Origin: Saprospiraceae bacterium
GTDB taxonomy: Bacteria; Bacteroidota; Bacteroidia; Chitinophagales; Saprospiraceae
Length of the DNA: 64,000 nt
Direction: 5' to 3'
NCBI GenBank assembly: GCA_020848695.1
Contig: JADLHT010000022.1
Span: 30,371-94,370 of the forward strand
The first letter of the stretch is position 1; every line of letters starts with the position of its first letter. A model generated the notes under the pieces. That model had not been told where the DNA came from. It did not search any database and was given only the letters and a program-made list of their open reading frames with translations. This document shows positions 8,111 to 17,613 of the stretch, piece after piece. A program made the position numbers and the translations under genes.

Positions 8111-10339
8111 TCAAACATCTCGAACAACACTGGATATACCTTTAACTTTCAACAACGAATTTACTATCTGATCAATATGATCTTTGTTGCTTACTACAAT
8201 ACTTACTTTACCTTCAAAAGTGCCTTCGTGTGACATGATACTGAATGAACGAATATTCACACCATGTACACTGGATATGGTATGAGATATCCTTTCAATT
8301 ACACCTACTCCTTCATCAATTCCATTAATCATCAGATCAGCTGTAAACTTATCACCTTTGGAATGTGTCCATTCTGCTTTAAGAATTCTGTAGCTGTAAT
8401 TGACCATCAGATTTTGAGCATTCTTGCAATTAATTCGATGAATTCTCACTCCGGATCCGGAAGTTACATAAGCAAATATATCATCACCTTGAACGGGACT
8501 GCAACAACTTGCCAGACTATATTTATAGGTTTTTGCGTCTTCGCCATTTATGATTAACTTACCTGTTGTATTATATGTTTTCTCTTTCGACTCTGATTCA
8601 TCTTCTTTTGCAGATTCTTTATTTTTTATTGGAATAAGTCGGCTTCCTTCAATATTAAAATTTTTAATCAGATCCTGCCATTCCTGAACACCATTATGGA
8701 TATCAACAAAAAGATCTATTTTGTTTTTATAGCCAAGACTTTTAAGAATGATCTCCATATTCTCTTCAAGTGGAATTTTGGCAGATTTGAATTTTCTTTC
8801 CAAAATTTCCTTGCCATATTCTGAAACTATTTTTTGTTCTTCTTTAAGTGCAGATCTGATTTTGGATTTGGCCTTGCTGGTAGTCACCATTTTTAACCAA
8901 TCTTCCGTTGGCTTCTGTTTTGTACTGGTTATAACCATAATCTGATCACCGCTTACCAGTTCGTATCCAAACGGAACCAATTTATTATTGATCTTACACG
9001 CATTGGTCTTAATACCCACATCCGAATGGATATAAAAAGCAAAATCAAGAGCAGTTGCTCCTTTAGGTAGAACAATCATATCTCCTTTGGGAGTATAAAC
9101 GTAAACTTCTTCACCATAAAGATTTGCTTTAAAATCATTAAGAAATTCAATGGCATCATTGTGCGGCGTTTCAAGTACATCTTTAATACTATTGAACCAA
9201 TGATCATATATACCATGAATATTGGAGACCCCTTTATACTTCCAATGTGAAGCATACCCTTTTTCTGCAATATCATCCATTCGTTCTGATCTTATCTGCA
9301 CCTCAACATATTTACCTGCTTTGCTGATAACAGTAGTATGCAAAGACTCATAACCGTTTGCTCGAGGTGTTGTAATCCAATCCCGCAACCTCTCCGGAAT
9401 GGGTTTGTGAACATCTGTAACTATGGAATAGATCTGCCAACAAATTGTTTTTTCCAAATCTTTGGGTACATCTACAATTATTCTTATGGCAAAAAGATCA
9501 TAAATTTCTTCAAATTTTACTCGTTTGGATTTAATTTTATTGGCAATCGATGATATTGACTTTGGTCTTCCGAATATTCGATATGGAATATTTAGCTGAT
9601 CAAGTTTAGTTTTAATGGGTTTGATAAATTCGGTAATAAATTTATTTCTTTCTTTCTGTGTCTCTAGTAATCTTGAGGCAATTTGTTTGTAAATATCGGG
9701 TTCTGTAATTTTTAAACAGATATCCTGAAATTCGGATTTTAAACTATACAAACCCAAACGATGTGCAAGCGGAGCATAAATAAAACTTGTTTCTGCGGCA
9801 ATCCGTAATTGTTTATGCTTAGACATTGCATCAATGGTCCTTAAATTGTGCAAGCGGTCTGCCATTTTTATTAAAATTACCCTAACATCATCTACAAGAG
9901 TACTCAGGACTTTTTTAAAATTCTCGGCTTGCGGGCTTTCTACATTATAGAGTCCATCCAATTTGGTAAGTCCATCGACTATTTGTCCAATCTTATCTCC
10001 AAATTCTGTCCTCACCTGATCTATTGTAACGGGGGTATCTTCTACTACATCATGAAGTAAGGCTCCAATAACAGATTTGAACCCCAAACCAAATTCCTCA
10101 AAACAAATTCTTGCTACTTCCAGAGGATGTGTAATATAAGGCTCGCCGGATTTTCGTCTTTGGCTTCCATGAGCTTTTAAAGCAAACTCAAATGCTCTGC
10201 GGACATCTTTTTTTTCTAAATCCGAAATTTTAGACTGGTTAATGGATCGGAATAACTTTCGATAAGCTGTGCGGATTAAATGCTGGTCGCTCTGTGGCCA
10301 GACAAATTCAGGAATATCTAAAAGTTGACTTATGATCAT
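8111..10339 (-). CDS. spoT: Bifunctional (p)ppGpp synthetase/hydrolase (RelA/SpoT family)
   Basis: Long RSH protein that makes and degrades the stringent-response alarmone (p)ppGpp. Domains in order: HD hydrolase with GEPYITHPLEVA and LLHDVVEDT (metal ligands near H71, H96, D97); synthetase with GRPKSISSI, YDLFAIRI and NGYESLHTT; TGS domain starting VYVYTPKGD; a Cys-rich segment ASCCSPVQGDD; and a C-terminal ACT domain. The intact HD box argues for a hydrolase-competent bifunctional Rel/SpoT rather than a synthetase-only RelA. The length of 742 residues is typical. A promoter box ends about 10 nt before the ATG, so the leader is very short. The hexapeptide acyltransferase follows downstream. 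Confidence 0.95.
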   Translation of the reverse strand: MIISQLLDIPEFVWPQSDQHLIRTAYRKLFRSINQSKISDLEKKDVRRAFEFALKAHGSQRRKSGEPYITHPLEVARICFEEFGLGFKSVIGALLHDVVEDTPVTIDQVRTEFGDKIGQIVDGLTKLDGLYNVESPQAENFKKVLSTLVDDVRVILIKMADRLHNLRTIDAMSKHKQLRIAAETSFIYAPLAHRLGLYSLKSEFQDICLKITEPDIYKQIASRLLETQKERNKFITEFIKPIKTKLDQLNIPYRIFGRPKSISSIANKIKSKRVKFEEIYDLFAIRIIVDVPKDLEKTICWQIYSIVTDVHKPIPERLRDWITTPRANGYESLHTTVISKAGKYVEVQIRSERMDDIAEKGYASHWKYKGVSNIHGIYDHWFNSIKDVLETPHNDAIEFLNDFKANLYGEEVYVYTPKGDMIVLPKGATALDFAFYIHSDVGIKTNACKINNKLVPFGYELVSGDQIMVITSTKQKPTEDWLKMVTTSKAKSKIRSALKEEQKIVSEYGKEILERKFKSAKIPLEENMEIILKSLGYKNKIDLFVDIHNGVQEWQDLIKNFNIEGSRLIPIKNKESAKEDESESKEKTYNTTGKLIINGEDAKTYKYSLASCCSPVQGDDIFAYVTSGSGVRIHRINCKNAQNLMVNYSYRILKAEWTHSKGDKFTADLMINGIDEGVGVIERISHTISSVHGVNIRSFSIMSHEGTFEGKVSIVVSNKDHIDQIVNSLLKVKGISSVVRDV

Positions 10340-10349
10340 AGGATCAAGG

Positions 10350-10357
10350 CAAATATA
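10350..10357 (-). promoter_or_regulatory. -7 promoter box of spoT
   Basis: The minus-strand TATATTTG (TAnnTTTG) ends 10 nt before the ATG at 10339, predicting a leader of only a few bases. Confidence 0.55.
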
Positions 10358-10753
10358 AAGAAAAAATGAAAAGAGTGTACTATTTGTCCAATAACAAACC
10401 GCACAAGAAGTTAATAAGATATTTATTTTCTGTAATTTACATATTAATATATAATTAAATATATATTCAATAATTTCAGTCGTGCAATAATTAACTTAAA
10501 AGGTATTTATTTGCATATTTAAATAACAAGCTTAATTTAGTTAACTCATTATATGCTTGATTATCTGTAATTTGTGTATTGCATCGGATAATTGTTGGAT
10601 CCTATTTTATAAATCAATAATTAATATTCAGCCGAAATGGCTTAACTTAAATCAATTTTATTCACCTGTTTACATATATCATAATTTAATAATTTATAAA
10701 TAGAAATATTATTGGTTCTATTACTTTATTATTCAAGCAATATGATAAAGTGC
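10358..10753. other. AT-rich intergenic spacer between spoT and tRNA-Leu
   Basis: About 400 bp, very rich in A and T, with stops in all frames. Divergent promoters for spoT and the tRNA lie at its two ends. I found no gene, strong hairpin or repeat inside. Confidence 0.6.
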
Positions 10754-10761
10754 TATATTTG
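10754..10761 (+). promoter_or_regulatory. -7 promoter box of tRNA-Leu
   Basis: TATATTTG matches TAnnTTTG exactly and ends 9 nt before the first base of the tRNA. This is the expected place for a tRNA promoter in this phylum. Confidence 0.6.
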
Positions 10762-10770
10762 CGCCTCTTT

Positions 10771-10852
10771 GCGGGTGTGGTGAAATTGGTAGACACGCCA
10801 GACTTAGGATCTGGTGCCGTGAGGTATGGGGGTTCGAGTCCCTTCACCCGCA
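10771..10852 (+). tRNA. tRNA-Leu (anticodon UAG)
   Basis: A class II tRNA with acceptor stem GCGGGTG pairing with CACCCGC, the Leu-like D region TGGTGAAATTGGTAGACACG, anticodon arm CCAGA-CTTAGGA-TCTGG giving anticodon UAG, a variable arm around TGCCGTGAGGTA, and T arm GGGGGTTCGAGTCCC. The discriminator is A at 10852. CCA is not encoded. It reads CUA and probably other CUN codons. Confidence 0.97.
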
Positions 10853-10918
10853 CTTTTCAAAAACGCTATGAGTAGAACAAATTCCTAACTTTTACCTTTA
10901 ATTAAGTGTTTTAATCCT

Positions 10919-12289
10919 ATGCAAGTAATTTATCATTCTACCGCCTTTAATCAGGGTAACCTTAAAATCAAGATCGAGGAAAACGATTTCAAGGCAGACG
11001 TCAATAAAGAAATTGAACAGATCCGTAAAAAAGCTAAGATTAAAGGTTTTAGACAAGGAGCCGTTCCCTATTCAATGATCAGCAAACTATATGGTGAATC
11101 GATTAAAGCAGAGATTCTTAATAAAATTATTAACAAAGCCGTAGAAGAATATCAACTGGACAATAAAATTAATTTTATCGGAGACATTCTTCCTCATGAG
11201 GATTCTAACAAATCTAATATTGATTCAGAGGAATTTGAATTTCTGTTTGATGTTGGGATTGCTCCTGAAGTGAATCTAGACAAGTTTATTCAAGACCATA
11301 CATTGCCTAAATTTTCGATTAACATATCTGATAAAGAATTGGAAACCGAAAAGGAAGCATTCTTAAATCATTTCAGCCAATTTAATGAAACAGATTCTCC
11401 CATTGAGGAAAAAGATATGGTTAAATTGAAAGTCAGCGAACTCCAAGATGGAATGTTAAAAGAAGGTGGAATAGTATCGGATTTTTCTGTATTACTTGAC
11501 GAACATATTGGTGATGAACTTAGAAAAGACTTGCTAAATAAAAAGACTGGAGATCAGATTAGAATCAACATCAGAAAGGTTGAAAAAGAACTGGATGACA
11601 AGGCTATTAGAAAATATTTCTTAAAAATAGATGAAGACAAAGAATTTGAAGATTTCTATAATGCAAATATCGAAAGCGTGAGTCGAAAACTCAGACCTGA
11701 GCTAAATGAAGAATTGTATAAAAAAGCATATGGAGAGGATACTTCCATCCAGGATGAGGAAGGACTTAAAAATCGTCTGAAGGATGATTTGCAATCACAT
11801 TATAACGGTGAAGCTGAAAGTTATCTGAATTACTTTCTGTATAAAAAGATAATTGAATGGAAAGAATTACAATATCCGGATACTTTTTTGAAAGCATGGC
11901 TTGTTAAAACTTTTGACGAATGGAAAAACAAATCCGATCATGACTTTGAACATGACTTTATACACTACAAAGAAGGATTAAATTGGCAATTGTTTAAAAA
12001 CACAATTAACCAAAAAGAAAAAATTACAGTTGAAGCTGAGTTTGTTAAAAATATTATCATCAACCGTTACCAGGAACAGATTCCAGGATTAAACTTCACA
12101 CAAGAACAATGGAATCAGATTGCTTCCAATGTATTAAGTGATAAAGAGAAAGCCAAGGAATTTATAACCGAAGCCAGTAATTTTAAAACTCAGGAATGGT
12201 TAAGAAACCAGATGTCACTTGAAGAAATCAATATAACAATCGAAGAATTCAAAGAAAAGGTAAAAGCTTTAAAAGCTCATATTCATTAA
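10919..12289 (+). CDS. tig: Trigger factor (ribosome-associated chaperone/prolyl isomerase)
   Basis: 456 residues. The N-terminal ribosome-docking domain carries the signature GFRQGAVP at about residues 44-51, followed by the central and C-terminal helical chaperone parts, rich in Lys and Glu. The FKBP-like middle segment is degenerate, as is common in Bacteroidota. It binds nascent chains at the ribosome exit tunnel. The clpP and clpX genes follow on the same strand, the classical tig-clpP-clpX order. The 103-bp AT-rich gap before clpP may hold a separate promoter. Confidence 0.92.
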   Translation: MQVIYHSTAFNQGNLKIKIEENDFKADVNKEIEQIRKKAKIKGFRQGAVPYSMISKLYGESIKAEILNKIINKAVEEYQLDNKINFIGDILPHEDSNKSNIDSEEFEFLFDVGIAPEVNLDKFIQDHTLPKFSINISDKELETEKEAFLNHFSQFNETDSPIEEKDMVKLKVSELQDGMLKEGGIVSDFSVLLDEHIGDELRKDLLNKKTGDQIRINIRKVEKELDDKAIRKYFLKIDEDKEFEDFYNANIESVSRKLRPELNEELYKKAYGEDTSIQDEEGLKNRLKDDLQSHYNGEAESYLNYFLYKKIIEWKELQYPDTFLKAWLVKTFDEWKNKSDHDFEHDFIHYKEGLNWQLFKNTINQKEKITVEAEFVKNIIINRYQEQIPGLNFTQEQWNQIASNVLSDKEKAKEFITEASNFKTQEWLRNQMSLEEINITIEEFKEKVKALKAHIH

Positions 12290-12392
12290 AAAAATATTTT
12301 ATTCAATCAAAGGCAGCAAAGAAAAATAGAATTTGATAAAAATAAATTAGTTTTACAATCTCACATTAAATAATCAAATAAATATTAGAGAA

Positions 12393-13067
12393 ATGAGTGA
12401 ATTTAAAAAATATGCGACACAACATTTGGGAATGTCTTCCATGCATTTGGAAAAATACATGAAAGAATCTGTACCAAATATCAAAGGGTTTACACCAACT
12501 GTAATCGAAGAACGACAATTGAATATTGTAGGAATGGACGTATTCTCAAGGTTGATGATGGACAGAATTATATTTATGGGAGTTCCGGTTAATGACTATG
12601 TAGCAAATGTTATTCAGGCACAACTTCTATTTTTGGATTCAACGGATGCCAGACGTGATGTTCAGATGTATATCAATAGTCCAGGTGGTTCTGTTATAGA
12701 TGGCTTGGGAATTTATGACACCATGCAATACATTCGACCGGATGTTGCCACAATTTGTACCGGACTTGCTGCTTCGATGGGTGCCGTGTTGCTCTGTGCA
12801 GGAACGAAAGGAAAAAGAACTTGTCTAAAACATAGCCGGGTTATGATTCATCAGCCATCCGGAGGAATGCAGGGACAATTTACTGATATGGAAATTTCTT
12901 ACAATCTTATTAAATCCATGAAAAGAGAATTGTATGAAATCATGGCACATCATACCGGTCAAGCCGTAGATAAAATCGAATCAGACTGCGACCGCGATAA
13001 TTGGATGACCGCAATGGAAGCCAAAGAATATGGCTTGATTGACGAAGTCTTGATTAAAACAAAGTAA
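12393..13067 (+). CDS. clpP: ATP-dependent Clp protease proteolytic subunit
   Basis: 224 residues with the complete catalytic triad: Ser128 in GLAASMGA, His153 in MIHQPSGG and Asp202 in the DRDNWM segment. [15 protein letters not shown] is the usual ClpP signature. It forms the tetradecameric peptidase barrel used by ClpX. The N-terminus is longer than that of the E. coli enzyme, consistent with a propeptide. It sits between tig and clpX. Confidence 0.97.
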   Translation: MSEFKKYATQHLGMSSMHLEKYMKESVPNIKGFTPTVIEERQLNIVGMDVFSRLMMDRIIFMGVPVNDYVANVIQAQLLFLDSTDARRDVQMYINSPGGSVIDGLGIYDTMQYIRPDVATICTGLAASMGAVLLCAGTKGKRTCLKHSRVMIHQPSGGMQGQFTDMEISYNLIKSMKRELYEIMAHHTGQAVDKIESDCDRDNWMTAMEAKEYGLIDEVLIKTK

Positions 13068-13105
13068 TAACAATTACCGAGTTCAACAATATAATTCATT
13101 GTAAA

Positions 13106-14344
13106 TTGGCTAAAAAAAGTAAAGAACTAGAACAATTTTGCAGTTTTTGCGGAAGAGAACGAAATCAGGTGTTTCTACTTGTTCAGGGAGAGGATCATTC
13201 TATTTGCAATGATTGTGCAGAAAAAGCATTTGAAATCGTTCAGGAAGAATTACACAATCATAAATCCAAAAAACCAGGTAAAAAATTCAAACTGGGAAAT
13301 ACTGTTACTCCTGTAAAAATCAAAGAGTACTTAGACCAGTATGTAGTAGGTCAGGATGACGCCAAAAAAATCCTATCCATAGCAGTTTACAATCATTACA
13401 AGAGATTGGGTCAAAATATCAATGATGATATTGAAATTGAAAAGTCAAATGTTTTGTTTATCGGTCCAACTGGAACAGGAAAAACTTTAATGGCAAAGTC
13501 AATGGCAAAGTTTTTACAGGTACCATTTGCCATTGTTGACGCTACATCCTTTACAGAAGCTGGATATGTTGGCGAAGATGTAGAAGGGATGTTAAGCAGA
13601 CTATTGCAATCCTGTAATTATGATGTTGAAGCTGCTGAAACGGGCATAATCTATATTGATGAAATTGATAAGATTGCACGCAAAAGCGATAATCCTTCTA
13701 TTACAAGAGATGTTTCTGGAGAAGGCGTACAGCAAGCAATGTTAAAAATGCTGGAAGGTGCAGATGTAAATGTGCCACCTGCCGGTGGAAGAAAACATCC
13801 TGAACAAAGTTTTATAAAAGTCAACACCCGTGATATTCTTTTTATTTGTGGCGGTGCATTTGATGGATTGGAAAAAATTATTTCGAGAAGAATGAACACC
13901 AATATCATCGGATACTCTCAAAATACCTTACTGGATTCAATAAAAGAAAATCCACTCTCCTATGTTACTCATCAGGATCTTAAGAGATTTGGAATAATCC
14001 CTGAATTATTAGGAAGACTGCCTGTACTTGCCTACCTTACTGAATTAGATAAGCAGGCTTTTGCAGATATATTGACCAAGCCAAGAAATGCTTTGCTTAA
14101 GCAATTTACCAAGCTTCTTGCTATGGATGGTGTTGAATTAAGTTTTACAAAAGACGCAATTGAAGAACTTGCCGACGCTGCTATGAAAAGCCAGTTGGGG
14201 GCAAGAGGATTAAGAAGCATTTGCGAGGCGGTGTTGAGGGATTTAATGTATTCATCCGGTTCATCTGAGTCTAAAAAACAAAAAATCGACGGCGATTACG
14301 TCAAGAAACAACTGATCAATTATAAAATTAGCAATGCAGGGTAA
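13106..14344 (+). CDS. clpX: ClpX unfoldase, ATPase subunit of ClpXP
   Basis: 412 residues. An N-terminal C4 zinc finger (C12, C15, C34, C37) recognises substrates and adaptors. The AAA+ core shows Walker A GPTGTGKT (120-127), the GYVG pore loop (153-156) and Walker [11 protein letters not shown] (181-190). It starts with TTG at 13106, the only start that gives the normal [15 protein letters not shown] beginning; there is no usable ATG upstream. It follows clpP by 38 bp and is probably co-transcribed. It unfolds tagged proteins and feeds them to ClpP. Confidence 0.97.
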   Translation: MAKKSKELEQFCSFCGRERNQVFLLVQGEDHSICNDCAEKAFEIVQEELHNHKSKKPGKKFKLGNTVTPVKIKEYLDQYVVGQDDAKKILSIAVYNHYKRLGQNINDDIEIEKSNVLFIGPTGTGKTLMAKSMAKFLQVPFAIVDATSFTEAGYVGEDVEGMLSRLLQSCNYDVEAAETGIIYIDEIDKIARKSDNPSITRDVSGEGVQQAMLKMLEGADVNVPPAGGRKHPEQSFIKVNTRDILFICGGAFDGLEKIISRRMNTNIIGYSQNTLLDSIKENPLSYVTHQDLKRFGIIPELLGRLPVLAYLTELDKQAFADILTKPRNALLKQFTKLLAMDGVELSFTKDAIEELADAAMKSQLGARGLRSICEAVLRDLMYSSGSSESKKQKIDGDYVKKQLINYKISNAG

Positions 14345-14475
14345 ACTAATACTCGATTCGTTCATTTATAATTTTCTATAAATTAATTATTTACATATTA
14401 CATAATATTTTTGAAATATTGTCTTAGATTGGTTAATTTGCACCGATATTTATTTTCAAACAAAAAAAAATAATT

Positions 14476-14841
14476 ATGAATTCATTAACGGGTCTGGGAA
14501 AGTACATTTTCGCGATTCCAATTATGGTTTTTGGAATTTCTCATTTAAGACATGCAGAAGCAATGGCTTCAATGGCTCCTTTTGGAGGTGTGGTAGTAAT
14601 TTATTTTACCGGAATTTGTTTAATTCTATTTACGCTTAGTGTTTTTATGAGTAAATATGACAAATTAGCATCTATTTTATTATTCGTTTTCATGTTACTC
14701 AATGTTTTACTATTGCATTTAAGTCCATTTATGAATGGTACAGAACCTGGTACTTCAATGTTTCTAAAGGATATTGCTATTGGCGGTGCAGCTTTAATGT
14801 ATGCACATACCAGTGCAAAGGATAACTCAATCATTGGTTAA
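14476..14841 (+). CDS. DoxX-like small integral membrane protein
   Basis: 121 residues with about four hydrophobic helices and the early GLGKYIFAIPIMVFGISHL segment typical of DoxX/DoxD-like membrane proteins. The function of these proteins is poorly known; some are linked to redox or quinone metabolism. It is a single gene behind clpX with its own 131-bp upstream gap, and a good intrinsic terminator follows it. Confidence 0.6.
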   Translation: MNSLTGLGKYIFAIPIMVFGISHLRHAEAMASMAPFGGVVVIYFTGICLILFTLSVFMSKYDKLASILLFVFMLLNVLLLHLSPFMNGTEPGTSMFLKDIAIGGAALMYAHTSAKDNSIIG

Positions 14842-14865
14842 AAACAAATTGAAATTTTATTCAAA

Positions 14866-14895
14866 ACGGGCAAGTAAGGCACTTGCTCGTTTTTA
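14866..14895 (+). terminator. Rho-independent terminator after the DoxX-like gene
   Basis: A 10-bp stem (ACGGGCAAGT / ACTTGCTCGT, one G-U pair), a 5-nt loop and a T-run. It ends only about 12 nt before the truA ATG, so truA must be reached by read-through or a start site inside the hairpin. Confidence 0.8.
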
Positions 14896-14907
14896 TTCAT
14901 CAAGAAG

Positions 14908-15642
14908 ATGAAGCTAATCCTTGAGTTGGCATACAATGGAAGTAAATTTTTTGGCTGGCAGATTCAACCCACTCACGTTACGGTACAAGAAGTCATTCAA
15001 CAAAAGCTTCATCAGATTACAGGCGAAAACATTGAAGTCGTCGGATGTGGAAGAACTGATACTGGAGTTCACGCGTCTCAATACTTTGCACATCTAGAAG
15101 TAGAGTCTTCTCTCGTAGAAAAAATAAGCACAACTAGGCTAAATGCTGTGCTACCGGAAAGTATATCAATTCTAAAAATAAGCCCTATCAGTGATGATTT
15201 TCATGCAAGATACTCTGCAAGATTTCGAAAATACATCTATCGGATTCACACCTACAAAGATCCTTTCAATACTGATTTCAGTTATTATTTTAATTCTATA
15301 AGCGCTGAAAAACTTCATCTTCTGAATGAGGTTGCGGCAATAATAGCTAAAATAGAAAACTTTGAAAGTTTTGCAAAATCGAAATCAGGTCTAAATCATT
15401 TTAAATGTACAGTATTTGAGTCTAATTGGATTTGTCAAGATGAAACTCATTTAGAGTATCATATTTCTGCAAATAGATTTGTAAGAGGCATGGTAAGACT
15501 TTGTGTTGGAGCAGCATTATCCTATGCTACGCAAAAAATTAACTTATCAGATATAATAGAAGCCACACAAAACAGATTACAAATTCCTAAAAGCTGGTCA
15601 GTTCCTGCTCATGGACTCACTCTTACAGAAGTAAAATATTAA
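14908..15642 (+). CDS. truA: tRNA pseudouridine(38-40) synthase
   Basis: 244 residues. The catalytic Asp51 lies in CGRTDTGVHA, and FHARYSARFRKYIYRI and NRFVRGMVR are the conserved family segments. It converts U38-U40 in the anticodon arm of many tRNAs. AAGAAG just before the ATG could be a weak ribosome site. An intrinsic terminator abuts the start. It converges with the GWxTD gene. Confidence 0.96.
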   Translation: MKLILELAYNGSKFFGWQIQPTHVTVQEVIQQKLHQITGENIEVVGCGRTDTGVHASQYFAHLEVESSLVEKISTTRLNAVLPESISILKISPISDDFHARYSARFRKYIYRIHTYKDPFNTDFSYYFNSISAEKLHLLNEVAAIIAKIENFESFAKSKSGLNHFKCTVFESNWICQDETHLEYHISANRFVRGMVRLCVGAALSYATQKINLSDIIEATQNRLQIPKSWSVPAHGLTLTEVKY

Positions 15643-15651
15643 TCGTTCTTG

Positions 15652-17124
15652 CTATTCATCAAAATATTCTCGGGCCTTTCGATTAACGGAACGCTTTATT
15701 CGGGTTGCTTCGACCTGGTTTTCTCCATCAAATTCTTCTTTAACTTTTCTATATAACTCTAACTCCCACCGCTTATTAGATCTCTCACCAATGCAAGTCG
15801 AATGAAGCAGAATATAATTTGTCTCGGTTAGATCCGGATTATAAAAAAGAAACTTTACCTCAGCCTGACCGTTAGGCATTTTTGCATAAGTCCAAATTTC
15901 ATAAGGGTAAGCACCATTGTCCTGATTTTCCTGCAAGTAATCCGTAGGGGGTCCATATTTTAAAAAAATCACTCCCCTATCCGATTCAAATCCATAACCA
16001 AACCCGGTTGGAAAATTTCGATCCGCATAAAATACGTTTCTTTGAAATCGATTGAATGCATCAACGCAATTTGTATCAAAGCGATCTTTGAAAAATCGAT
16101 ATAGATACATGCGTCTTCCAACATCATCTTTTTCCTGAAGTAATGAACTAATAATATTTCTCTCCTGATTATCCAAAATTGCATTTAACGCTTTCAAATA
16201 ATAACTGACGCTATCTGACCTTAATCCCTTAAAGACCGATTCATCTTTCTTGCTTTCAAAATTCAATTCCAAATAACGATCCCAAAAAGGATTTAACCTC
16301 TGAAATTCAGCTTCACTGCTGTCTAGCTTATTTCCAATTCGGTCGATGATAAAAACTTTTAAAATATAGAAACCGGATGGGATTGTACTGATATCTTTCC
16401 GATTCAGAATTATTGATGGTTCTTTATTAGGTACTGCTTTTATCCAATCCAAAACCAAATGATTATCCCCGGAATCTAATTTTTGTAATATTTGATATTG
16501 AATTGCAAAATTCTTCTCTTTTGAATTAATAGCAGAATAAACTTCACAAAAAGAATAAAGAATATTTTGATTTCTTTGTATCTTCAGATAGGGCAATGGT
16601 TCATACTCTAATCCATACTTATTTAACGCCGAAACTTCATTTTCTGAACTTTTTACTTCTCGAAACAATTGAACAGAAGATAATTGAGGATCCCTTTTGA
16701 CTGAAGAAATTTGAAACAAGTTCGTGAAGCTTGATTCGTCCGATGGGTTAAATGAATCTTGTAGTTTACTTAAAAGTTTATAATTTCCGGGAGGAAGCGT
16801 CCATCTAAACTGGTGAAGCAAGGCCTTTGATTCATATAAAAATGGACTGTTGAGCTGATAGATCTCCGATCTAAGAATTTTACCTTCTGCTTTTAGTATT
16901 ATATCAATATTAACCTGAAACTGAAAAGAACTGTCTTCTTTACTGTTGAGGTTTGGATTGTTGGGTTTGTAATTTCGTTTTAGTTTAGTTGTCGGTATAT
17001 AATAAATGATTTCGACATAGGAGCTTGTATCCGACTTAAACAAATAGGTTTGGATATCTGCATTTATTGCATAAGTAGGAACTGCATAAATTAAAAGATA
17101 AACTAAGACAATATAAGATTTCAT
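15652..17124 (-). CDS. GWxTD domain-containing exported protein
   Basis: About 490 residues with a signal peptide (MKSYIVLVYLLIYAVPTYA). Near the C-terminus stands FESDRGVIFLKYGPPTDYL, a version of the GWxTD domain found widely in Bacteroidota and of unknown function. Before it lies a region of beta-rich segments that describe physical units of text-like length but no known enzyme motif. The ATG at 17124 is preferred over a TTG at 17133. A short lipoprotein gene lies 62 bp upstream on the same strand. Confidence 0.8.
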   Translation of the reverse strand: MKSYIVLVYLLIYAVPTYAINADIQTYLFKSDTSSYVEIIYYIPTTKLKRNYKPNNPNLNSKEDSSFQFQVNIDIILKAEGKILRSEIYQLNSPFLYESKALLHQFRWTLPPGNYKLLSKLQDSFNPSDESSFTNLFQISSVKRDPQLSSVQLFREVKSSENEVSALNKYGLEYEPLPYLKIQRNQNILYSFCEVYSAINSKEKNFAIQYQILQKLDSGDNHLVLDWIKAVPNKEPSIILNRKDISTIPSGFYILKVFIIDRIGNKLDSSEAEFQRLNPFWDRYLELNFESKKDESVFKGLRSDSVSYYLKALNAILDNQERNIISSLLQEKDDVGRRMYLYRFFKDRFDTNCVDAFNRFQRNVFYADRNFPTGFGYGFESDRGVIFLKYGPPTDYLQENQDNGAYPYEIWTYAKMPNGQAEVKFLFYNPDLTETNYILLHSTCIGERSNKRWELELYRKVKEEFDGENQVEATRIKRSVNRKAREYFDE

Positions 17125-17186
17125 GATAATCAAATTGAAACGAGGTCAATTAAAATTGTTGAATCGAAACCTTAAATTTAAAGTCT

Positions 17187-17543
17187 TTACTCCTTTCTCA
17201 ACAACATACGGAAGCTTATACCATTGATATTCATTGTCAAGCCTAAGGTTTGATCCGGATTTTTACTTACTTGATAACGAATTTCATTGGGTAAATGCTG
17301 TACAATTTCCATATTTTCAATCTTAAAAGGAACCGGAAAATCATTTCCAAAAATATTGGTGGACAGCAGACTATCCTTGAATTCATAATAGGCATTTGAA
17401 AGAGTTTGAGTTGGTTTTTCATTGCGGTACGCCTCTTTAACCAACCATTTCCCTTGAATTTCGTCATGTGTTAGGACCGGTTTTATATCCTTTTTACACG
17501 ATACAAATGATACTAAAAGCAAGCCCATTAACAATCTTTGCAT
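17187..17543 (-). CDS. Small lipoprotein, possibly lipocalin-like
   Basis: 118 residues. The signal MQRLLMGLLLVSFVSC ends in a lipobox (FVSC), followed by charged KKD. The segment IQGKWLVKEAYRNEKPTQ resembles the first strand of lipocalin-like domains (typically GKW at the start), but the rest is too short to be sure. The ATG at 17543 is chosen because the -7 box TATCTTTG at 17569-17562 covers the longer start. It is divergent from the SDR gene. Confidence 0.75.
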   Translation of the reverse strand: MQRLLMGLLLVSFVSCKKDIKPVLTHDEIQGKWLVKEAYRNEKPTQTLSNAYYEFKDSLLSTNIFGNDFPVPFKIENMEIVQHLPNEIRYQVSKNPDQTLGLTMNINGISFRMLLRKE

Positions 17544-17561
17544 AATCTTTGTTTGCGAGTT

Positions 17562-17569
17562 CAAAGATA
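17562..17569 (-). promoter_or_regulatory. -7 promoter box of the small lipoprotein gene
   Basis: The minus-strand TATCTTTG is a TAnnTTTG match 18 nt before the ATG at 17543. It lies back to back with the SDR promoter at 17596. Confidence 0.55.
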
Positions 17570-17595
17570 CTGAAATTTAGACTTCCTGAAAGTTG

Positions 17596-17603
17596 TATTT
17601 TTG
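17596..17603 (+). promoter_or_regulatory. -7 promoter box of the SDR gene
   Basis: TATTTTTG ends 10 nt before the ATG at 17614 and 1 nt before the ATG at 17605. Transcription should begin at about 17608-17612, so the ATG at 17614 is the only practical start, with almost no leader. Confidence 0.6.
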
Positions 17604-17613
17604 CATGATACAA

